Both the position numbers and the translations under genes were made by a program. From Closterium sp. Naga37s-1 (taxonomy: Eukaryota > Streptophyta > Zygnematophyceae > Desmidiales > Closteriaceae): DNA of 64,000 nucleotides. The stretch is from the NCBI GenBank assembly GCA_947471745.1, contig CANJKZ010000922.1, positions 1,949,001-2,013,000 of the forward strand, read 5' to 3'. Positions 56,401-64,000 of this stretch are shown one piece after another. Numbering within the stretch: the stretch's first letter is position 1; every line of letters starts with the position of its first letter. The notes under the pieces are model-generated. The model worked only from the letters and a program-made list of their open reading frames with translations, was not told the origin of the DNA and did no database searches.

Positions 56401-59400
56401 AGCAGATCCAGCAGCTCCACCAGCAGCTCCAGCAGCAGCTCCAGTAGCTCCAGCAGCACCAGCACCTCGACAGCGCCGAGAGTACCACTCACGAAGCTGC
56501 TGTGGAGAGAGAGGCTCCCGCTGCGACGGGGCACCTAGAGCACCTCCAGACTCAGCACGCGCAGGCTCAGCACCTCCAGACATAGTACCCTCAGGCTCCA
56601 CACGCCCAGGCTCAGCACCCCCAGGCTCAGCACGCCCAGACTCAGCACCCCCAGACTCAGCACCCCCAGGCTCCACACGCTCAGGCTCAGCACCCCCCGT
56701 CCCCGCACCCCCAGTCCCCGCACCCGCAGGCTCAGCACCCCTAGCAGCACCTGAGTCGACAGCTACCTCGACCGGCTCGGCAGGGTCTACCTGGGACACA
56801 CCTGAGGGGGCAGGACCCTGGGGGGGGAGGGGGTCTACCGGGGGAGTACCTGGTGCTAGGAAGAGCGGCGGGGGGGGAGAGAGGCAGTGCGGTAGGGAAA
56901 GAGACGGTAGTACGACACCGACTCGTCAAACGTGACGTCCTGAGAGGACAGAACACGACGCGAGGTGGGGTGGTAGAACTGCCACCCGGGTGCGTCAGGA
57001 GGGAAGCCAAGGAAGACACAGGGAACGGCACGGGAGGACAGCTTGTCCGCTGTAGTATCGCGAACAAAAGCTCGAGATCCCCAGACACGGAATGCGGACG
57101 CATCGCCAACCTTCCCCGTCCACCGCAGAGTAGGTGTGGTCTCCGGCAAGGAGACACGAGGCTGAAGGTTGATCTGATGCGCAGCGTACTGAACCGCGAA
57201 CGGCCACAGAAAATGGGGAGCAGCCGCATGGATCATGGACGTACGAGCGACGTCCATGACCATGCTTATGCGGCGCTCAGCAATCCCATTTTGCTGCGGG
57301 GAGGCCGGAAGCGTGAACGTCTGGCGGATGCCCTCCGAACGAAAGAAGGCCCTCAGGAGGTCGGAGCAAAACTCCCCACCTCGGTCTGAGTGCAGACGCA
57401 GAACAGGAAGGTCTGAACCGAAACTCTCACTGAGCTGGCGACGAGCACCGCGAATCCAGTCGATCAACACCTCAGGGACCTCACCCTTGCTGTGCAAGGG
57501 GAAGACTGTGGTGTAACGCGAGTAGTCGTCAACGACCAGCAGGAAGTAACGCTCGTGACCCTGTCCACGGACGCGGGCTGGGCCCCACACGTCCATGTGA
57601 AGAGTCTGCAGAGGAGCCTCAGTCGGAGGGAACGAGGAGGAGTGAGGAGCGGCGCGCTGCCTGCCCTCGACACAAGGAACACAGGTGGGGGCAGGCCCCG
57701 GAGGAAGGGGAGGGAGGGACTGGGGTAGACCCGAGACAAGGGCACGGGAGGCCATACCTCGAAGACGAGGCAGGGAGGGGTGACCAAGGCGGTGGTGCCA
57801 AAGGAGAGTCTCGTGCGACAGAGGACGGCACGAGCAGGGGGCAGACGCAGGACTAGACCTGGACGCGGCAGCAAACACCTGACTAGACGCAGCTACGTGG
57901 CCAGACGCAGAGACCGGAGGAGGCGCAGTAATCAGTGTGTGGAGACTCGACCCAGGCCGACGGGTGAACGTGGCCAGGTGGCGGCCCGTCCGAGAGCAAG
58001 TGCAGTGGGTCACACGCTGACCTCCAGGGGTGAACTGGTCAACCCACGCGTCCTGGAGGTCAGCTCCACTCACCAAGTTCGTATAGAACGAGGGGAGGTG
58101 GAGTCCCGACAGCAAGCCCGACGGGGCCGCAAGACACGGTAGAACCGTGGAAGAGTGTGCAAGGACTGGGCCCCCTGAGGGGTCAGCAAGGGAGACTGCA
58201 ACAGGCCGACTGAGCGGCGTGAGTGTGGTGCTGTCTCTAAAGAAAGAGCGCGAAGCACCAGAGTCAAGTGTGAAAGTGTGCAAGGCCTCAGTAGGTGCAG
58301 TACCTGAGAGAGCAGACGCACCAGCACCTGGAGCAGCAGACGCACCAGTACATGGAGCAGCAGACGCACTAGCACCTAGAGCAGCAGCCGCAATGCCCGG
58401 GTCGGGCGGGACACTCAGGTAACAGTCACCCTCAGCACTATCAGCAAAAACATATATGGCAGCAAGGATAGCATCGAAATCAAGATCAAAGATAGGCACA
58501 TTCTGCAGAAGCAGATCATGCCAGCGAGGGAGCTCAATAGCGTCAGGAAACTGGGCACGCCAGGCGTCACTCAAGCGACCGAAGCAGCGCTGCGTAGTGT
58601 GTGGCAGCCCACACACCTCCCCACGACGACTGCTGGTGCGAAAAACGTAAGTGCAGGGACCTGCACCCCCAGACCTCCCACGCCCAGCGTACCACTCACG
58701 AAGCTGCTGGACCGACAGGGTCTCACGGGAGCGCAGCTGCTGCTGGCGCTGGCTGCCACCAAAGCCTCCACGCTGCGCGGCTGCACCTCGACCAGCACCA
58801 CCGCCGCCGCCACCTCCACCACCGCTGCCGCTGCCTCCACCACCTCCGCCACTGCCGCCACTACCCCCACCGCTGCCACTGACGCCCCCACTCCCGGTAC
58901 CACCCCCACCTCCACCGCCACCTCCTCCGCCTCCTCCACCTCCTCCACTGCTTCCCCCTCCGCCCCCTCCACCACCCTTGCTCCCCTTGCCCTTGCTGTT
59001 GCGGCGTCTCCCACTAGAGGCAGAGGCAGCTCCGACCTCCTCAGTGCCAACGAGGTCGACAACAGCAGCAGAAGCAACAGAGGGGAGAAGGGGGACAGGG
59101 GAACACCCCTCAAAGAAGGGGGTGCGACGGTCGCCGCGAGAAGCACCTACAGCTAAGATACTCTTCTCAGCTGCAGCAAGGCGCTCCTCTAGCAGGTCGA
59201 CAGCCAGCTCGGTGGGGCAAAGGGAGAGAAAGTGGTCCCTGACAGAAGAAAGGGAGTCAGGGAGGCGGGTGACTAGGTAGTAAAGGGTGATGTACATGGG
59301 GGGGGGGGGGTTCTTGGCACAGAACTCAGTGGGAAGGGCAGCGCGGTAGCGGGCGTCACTAGTGCGAAGGTGAGCAACTAGGTCAGCAACTGTGGCAAAG

Positions 59401-59999
59401 GCGGCAAGGTCAGGGAAAAGGTACGGCAGCATGAGGCGGTTGAGGGCAGCAGTGGCAGGGGAGGAGTAGCGTGCAACTACAGCGTCGTACAAAGACTGAG
59501 CACTCTTGTACTGGCCAAAATGTGCGCGCTCAGCAGGCGGCAGGTGACTACGAACAGCAAGACGAGCAACAGCGTCACGAGTGGTACTGTCAGCAGTGGC
59601 AGCAGGAGCAGTGGAAACACCGGACGTGTGATCGAAAAGGGATACCCCATCGCTAGAATCACACTGAAGAAAGAGCTGGAGGTCGTCAACCCACACGTCA
59701 AAGTCAACTGCACGTCCCTCAGCATCAAAGGTGAGAACGGTAGGACTAGCCATAGCAGCAGTAGGAGCAGTAGCAAGAGTAGTAGCAGTAGCAGTAATAG
59801 CAGCAGTAGCAGCAGTAGTAGCAGAGGCAGTAGGGCAGTGCAAGGCAGTGCGGCTCGGTAGGGCAGTGCGGTTCGGTAGGGCGGCGCGGCTCGGCTGAGC
59901 GGCGCGGCTCGGCTGGGCGGCGCGGCTCGGCTGGGCGGCGCGGCTCGGCTGGGCGGCGCGGCTCGGCTTACTAGAGACGGATGCAGGCGCGGGCAGTGA

Positions 60000-60640
60000 C
60001 TGCAGGGGCCGCGCCAGTAGGGGGGGGGGGGGGGGGGGGGGGGGCGCACCATCAGGGGCCGCGCCAGCAGGGGCCGGCAGGGGCGCGTCAGCAGGGGCCG
60101 GCAGGGGCGCGCCAGTAGGGGTGCGTCAGCAGGGGCCGGCAGAGGCGCGTCAGCAGGGGCCGGCAGGGGCGCGCCAGCAGGGGCGCGTCAGCAGAGGCCG
60201 GCAGGGGCACGTCAGCAGGGGCCGGTAGGGGGCGCGCCAGTAGGGGCGCGTCCGCAAGGGCACGCAGGGGCCGGCAGGGGCGCGCCAGTAGGGGCGCGTC
60301 AGCAGGGGCCGGAAGGGGCGCGCCAGTTGGGCCGGTAGGGGCGATGGCAGCTGCTGCAGGGGCAGCTTAGATCCACGAAGGGGGCCGCGAAGGGGCCGCG
60401 AAGAGCCGCAGAGAGGGCCGCGAAGGGGCCGCGAAGGGCCGCTAAGGGGCCGCGGAGAGGGCCACGAAGGGCCGTGAGGGGGGGGGGCGCGAAGGGGCCG
60501 CGAAGGGCCGCAAGAGGGGCCGCGAAGGGTCGCGAAGGGGCCGCGAAGGGCCGCGAAAGGGGCCGCGAAGGTGCCTTTAGGGGCGCGACGGGCCGCGAAG
60601 GGGAGGGCCCTAAGGGCGGGCTGCTAAGGGCAGAGCGCGC
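60000..60640 (-). repeat. Minisatellite leader of copia E
   Basis: Two repeat types: GGGGCGCGTCAGCAGGGGCC from about 60010 to 60340 and GGGGCCGCGAAGGGCCGC from about 60370 to 60600, plus a run of about 26 G near 60018. Confidence 0.85.
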
Positions 60641-60774
60641 GACGGGAGGGCAGGCGGACGGGGCGCAGCTAGGACAAGCGGTAAGCGCGCTTCGGGCAGG
60701 TAAGGAAAAAAAAAAAAAATCGTAGTGGTGGGCCCTTAAAAAAACGGTCCCACTAGGGAACCCGCTCTATACCA

Positions 60775-60904
60775 TGTGAGAATAATGAGAGGAATGAATG
60801 AACTAGGCAGCGGATGGGTACAAGTATGAAAACCTAAAAGTGTTGTACCCTGTATTGACTACCCCACTAAAGCCTAGATAGACTAAAGCAGATATGTTTT
60901 GACA
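60775..60904 (-). repeat. 5' LTR of copia E
   Basis: 130 bp, 3 differences from its partner. Confidence 0.9.
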
Positions 60905-61251
60905 GAGTTCACGACCAGTGGCGGGGCGAAGGGGCAGCGCACGGGACAGGGCGAGCAGGTGCAGCAGGCGCGATGGGACGGGATGGGCGGGCGCAGCAGG
61001 CACGACGGGACGGGACGGGCGGGTGCTTCAAGCGCGACGCGACGGGACGGGCAGGCGCCACTGGCACGACGGGACGGGACGGGCAGGCGCTGCGGGCGCG
61101 ACGGGACGGGCAGGCGCTGCGGGCGCGACGGGACGGGCAGGCGCTGCGGGCGCGACGGGACGGGACGCAGGGCAAAACAGGCCGTGCGCGTGTGGGTCCA
61201 TATCTTTTAAAATTACAGGAAGGTTCCAGGATGGAACCAGCTCTGATACCA

Positions 61252-61445
61252 TGTCAGAATAGTAGCTAGAGGGTGAGACTAGGAGCCATCCGACTATCGA
61301 GAGAAATGGAGCAAGGAAGAATGAGTTTCACTATAGAGAGTGAAGTACAAATAGGGGAGGAAAAAGGGTACACCACCAAGCAGGAAATTAGGATAACTAC
61401 ACTACAGCTAGAACTACATGCAGTTATAACAATATAATTCTGACA
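61252..61445 (-). repeat. 5' LTR of derivative F
   Basis: 194 bp, TGTCAGAATAG...TTCTGACA, with the inverse of TGGTATCAGAGC immediately to its left. Confidence 0.85.
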
Positions 61446-61450
61446 AAAAG

Positions 61451-61815
61451 GCACAATCACACCTCGCCACTGCACGTGTAGAGACGACGACCTTGAGGCG
61501 TGATGAACAGAAGGGCACGAATGCTGTATTCAATATGCCAATGGAAATGCATCAGGGTTTCACTTTAAGGCAAGCACTGCATAAAACAATGGCAAGTTTC
61601 GTGGTACAGTATTTGACGGGCACTTCTCAACCTATGTACAGTCGAATTCTATCGTCTGCTGCAACGATCTTTGGGGTTTGGCTTTGCCAACGAGCTGCTC
61701 GTCAAATGGTCGTGTGCGGTGGGAGGAGGTACAGGCACCAGGCAGCAGCGGGACTGGTCATGGGCGTAAGGAGGAGACGAGTAGCATGAGTGGTTGGGGA
61801 AGGGCGAGAAGGCCG
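61451..61815. other. Downstream region, probably the 3' UTR side of the MATE gene
   Basis: It lies directly after the MATE stop codon on the minus strand. A 98-codon plus-strand frame at 61493-61789 has no recognisable domain and is not called. Confidence 0.4.
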
Positions 61816-64000
61816 TCATGGTGGTAGTTCTCGAGTGGAACACGAGAAGTATGAGTGGGAGCACGGTGCACTCTCAAGTGGGTATCCACACGACAGAGGC
61901 CATGAAGTGTCTTGTGCTCTGAGGGGATTCAGCAACTGTGGGGGTGATGCTCTTTTATGTTGAGCCACATGAGAAGGCTGTGGAGGAGGGGGTGGTTTCT
62001 GGGCTGGGTGGGATGATGATTGGGGTGGTGCCGTGTGATACGCCTTGTGGGATGAATCGGTGAAAGGTTGAGGAGGTGTCTTGTTGTGGGATTGAGGGTC
62101 GGTGAACGGTGCAGGTGGGAGGTGCGATGCATCAGGGCAGAGGAAATCGAAGTGGATTTTGTAACCCGCGACTGCAAAGCGCAATGTGTTGAGGACCCCC
62201 TTGGCCGCCCACGCGGCTAGAAGCGTCTTGAAGTGGAAGAATGCAAGTGCTGTAGGAGGGGGGGGTGGGAGGGAAGGGGGAGGAGGCATTGAGGGAAGGA
62301 GATGGAGGATTCAATTTGCTGCTCGACTCTTAAGTCATCGTGTTGAGGACCCCCTTGGCCGCCCACGCGGCTAGAAGCGTCCTGAATTGGAAGAAGGGAG
62401 AAGGGAGGGAGGGGAAGAGATGGAGGAGAAGAGGGAGTTGGTGAAATGGGAATGGGAAAGCGGCAAGGGATGCGGGGGGGAGGAGGAGTAAAAGAAGAGG
62501 GAGACGGTAAACGAAGGGAGGGGGAACTGAAAGAGATGGGACAAGGCGAACGAGGAGAGGTGGACAAGAGAAACGACGGTAAACGGGAAGAGGTGGATAA
62601 GTGAACGAGGAGAAAGGGAAGAGAGGGGAAAGGCGAAAAGGGAAAGGGAAGAGAAGGAAAAAGCGAGCAGAAGGGAAAAGGGAATGAAGGAAACAATATA
62701 CTGTCAGAACTAGAGCTGAGAATTGATACATTAGTAATGAGCTCAAAGCTCTTTAAGTACATCGGAAGTGGGCAAGGTAAGGATGGGGAGGGAATCGGAG
62801 GCAATCCTAGGGGATTGAGGGTAATCCCAAGGCAATCTCCAATTGGTGGGTTGGAGATTGCTTGGAGATCACATTTGGGTTTGGTTGGGATGTGGGTGTA
62901 CACCCAACCAAACACAAAGTGCACACTACACTAGGATATAAAAAGTGCAAGTACAAAATGTGAGATTGAGGGCTAACACTAACATATACCAATGCGGAGG
63001 AACTGAGGGTAAAATATGGCATTGCTGGCATGAATGACCAGTAGAGAGAAGCAGAAAAGGTGGAGGGAAGAACACTTACAGACGACAGGAAGGAAGAGCG
63101 TGAAGAAGCCAACTGCCAAGCACGCTGCCATGTAGGAGAAGGCCTGAGCCGCATAGATGAGCCCATCGTACACGAATACCTGGGGGAACAGAGAGCGATG
63201 AGGGCGGGGAAGGGAGATTAGAAGGAGGAGAGAGGGGGGGGGGGGGGGGGGGAGAGGGGAGGGGTTGGGGGAGAACACTCAAAATGGAGTTGAGAGGTGG
63301 AAGAAGAATAACAACAGAAGTGGGTGCGTGGAGAATAGTTCATCCACTCACCACGGAGTTGAGCGGCTGCATGAGCGCGAGGAAGAGCCACACGTGCTTC
63401 AGCTGCGCCCTGGTGGTCTCGTCGTATGTGAAGAGCGCGACAATGTGATGCTCCAAGAATATGTATGCCACACAGATGAGGATGCCTGGAAAACGAGAGG
63501 GGGCAGCAGGGTATTGGGGAGAGAGGCGAGGGGGAGAATGGGTGAATGAGCTTTAGGAGGAGGTAAACTGCTCCGTTATAGAGTGAAGTGAACCTACAAC
63601 AACCCGCACCTGCCCTCACTTCCATCTCGCCTCCCTCACCTGACACCAGCCCCATTCGCAGCACTCACCAGCCCCATTCGCAGCACTCACCCGCCACTTG
63701 ACGCACCTACAGTAATGATCACCTGCCCACCCTCCCCTTCCCCCTACCTCACCTGCCATCAGCCCCATGCACAGCACGCGCGCTCCAGCAGGTGAGCCTC
63801 AGATCTGCCAGCAGCGCGGCATGCTCCCCCCTGGTCTGCGCCTGTGCCATCTCCCCTACCATTCACGCCACCTCCAGTTGATGTAGCCCATCTCTTTTGA
63901 GGCCTCTCAAAAGTTATCTCCCCTACCATTAACGCCACCTACAGTCCCTCAAAGCCCCTCCCTCACCTGCGCACAGTCCCATGCGCAGCACGCGCCAGCA
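61816..64000 (-). CDS. MATE efflux transporter (DTX/EDS5-like), 3' part of the gene
   Basis: Minus-strand exons 63352-63485, 63080-63179 and 61816-62216 join in phase. They read GILICVAYIFLEHHIVALFT, then QLKHVWLFLALMQPLNSVV, FVYDGLIYAAQAFSYMAA, a hydrophobic GFFTLFLPVV segment, then SAWAAKGVLNTLRFAVAGYK. This is the C-terminal third of a MATE protein, where 'QPLN...DGi..Ga..f.Y.a' is diagnostic. MATE proteins are 12-helix proton- or sodium-coupled exporters of organic compounds. The upstream exon ends VLRMGLxxG|GTGAGG, but several copies exist (exon ends at 63640, 63753, 63967) and I cannot say which is used. A Pro/Ser/His-rich tail of about 105 residues precedes the TGA at 61816-61818. The gene runs off the right edge. 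Confidence 0.78.
62340..62397 (-). repeat. Partial copy of the last MATE exon with its acceptor
   Basis: Bases 62340-62397 repeat 62186-62240 (GGCCGCCCACGCGGCTAG in plus-strand wording) at an offset of 154 bp: the first 30 nt of the exon, the acceptor, and some intron. Confidence 0.85.
62400..62700. repeat. Purine-rich intron of the MATE gene
   Basis: GGGAAG/GAGGAGA-rich low-complexity DNA on the plus strand, so pyrimidine-rich on the sense strand. No coding sense. Confidence 0.7.
63640..64000 (-). repeat. Repeated 3' ends of an upstream MATE exon with donors
   Basis: Exon ends reading (minus strand) CTGCGAATGGGGCTGGTGTCAG|GTGAGG or close variants occur with boundaries at 63640, about 63668, 63753 and 63967. 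All can encode VLRMGL or a near variant followed by a GT donor. Confidence 0.75.
63894..63913. repeat. Palindrome CTTTTGAG-GCCT-CTCAAAAG in a MATE intron
   Basis: Same core as the palindromes in the AprA-like introns at 18284-18303 (repeated in the E2 array), 22491-22506, 25861-25878, 26110-26139 and 26200-26216. Confidence 0.8.

Larger units (their letters stand above)
53357..60904 (-). mobile_element. Ty1/copia element E, full length, best preserved
   Basis: 130-bp LTRs (53357-53486 and 60775-60904) lie inside a perfect GAGTT duplication (53352-53356 and 60905-60909). Minus-strand order: primer site left of 60775, GC-rich leader about 60640-60000, gag from about 59753 (MASPTVLTFDAEG), Gly-rich segment about 58990-58800, zinc knuckle about 58660-58580, protease DSGAS near 58260, GAG-pre-integrase near 57790, integrase about 57610-57040, Gly/Ala linker about 56760-56000, reverse transcriptase about 55250-54500 (YVDDFVFA), RNase H to 53715. 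The LTRs differ at 3 of 130 sites. Only about two breaks are visible; young. Confidence 0.95.
53290..61445 (-). mobile_element. Miniature LTR-retrotransposon derivative F, host of copia E
   Basis: Perfect AAAAG duplication at 53285-53289 and 61446-61450. The right end is a complete 194-bp LTR (61252-61445) with the inverse primer site at 61240-61251, then a minisatellite leader (about 60915-61190). The left end keeps only the outer edge of the partner LTR (53290-53317). No coding part remains. Copia E is inserted inside, so F is the older of the two. F's layout matches that of H. Confidence 0.82.

Noticed and set aside
55708-56538. 276-codon Ser/Thr-rich plus-strand frame
   Set aside because: Antisense of the Gly/Ala linker of copia E; similar antisense frames occur over the linkers and Gly-rich arms of A, C and D.
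61493-61789. 98-codon plus-strand frame downstream of the MATE gene
   Set aside because: No domain, no conserved-looking composition, no promoter or intron signals; probably 3' UTR sequence on the other strand.

Overview
The window is nuclear DNA of a eukaryote, most likely a green-lineage organism and perhaps a streptophyte alga. This is inferred from plant-style Ty1/copia elements primed by initiator-Met tRNA (TGGTATCAGAGC), a nuclear tRNA-Phe, intron-rich host genes with GT/AG junctions, and a plant-like MATE transporter. The species cannot be decided from the sequence. Perhaps one fifth of the window is host gene; the rest is nested mobile DNA and tandem repeats.

Layout. 1-3560: old copia pieces. 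4244-7127: a poly(A) scar and two TAA-flanked terminal-inverted-repeat elements, the second carrying a TRIM (miniature LTR element). 7128-16662: a three-layer nest, in which a third TIR element holds a 5'-truncated LINE with an 8-bp target duplication, and the LINE holds copia element A. 16712-16784: tRNA-Phe(GAA), minus strand. 16926-29726: a complete 13-exon host gene, plus strand, for a membrane-anchored PhoPQ-activated-pathogenicity-related (PqaA) / AprA-like protein of 658 residues; all thirteen exons join in phase. 29761-34733: two pogo-like DNA transposons in opposite orientation, the second with a four-exon DD35D transposase. 34829-61445: copia elements and remnants H, G, C, D, a tandem TRIM with a perfect target duplication, and E nested in F. 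61816-64000: the 3' part of a MATE efflux transporter gene, minus strand, running off the window.

The most unusual signal is in the host genes. In the AprA-like gene at least ten of thirteen exons are accompanied in the flanking introns by one to six partial copies of themselves that usually keep a splice junction (exon 2 as seven 169-bp units, exon 4 as four extra acceptor-bearing copies, exon 8 as three 106-bp units). Several minisatellites also begin exactly at 5' splice sites. The MATE gene shows the same habit. Three separate arrays in the AprA-like gene have a unit of exactly 20 bp, and the largest (about 87 units) has a 700-bp higher-order period. A short palindrome, CTTTTGAG-N-CTCAAAAG, recurs in introns of both host genes.

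The copia elements share a family architecture: short LTRs (117-194 bp), a GC-rich minisatellite leader between primer site and gag, a Gly-rich gag segment, an unusually spaced zinc knuckle, and a Gly/Ala-rich linker between integrase and reverse transcriptase. LTR pairs differ at about 2-4 percent of sites, so A, C, D and E are fairly recent but all are broken. All calls come from reading the sequence; no searches were run.
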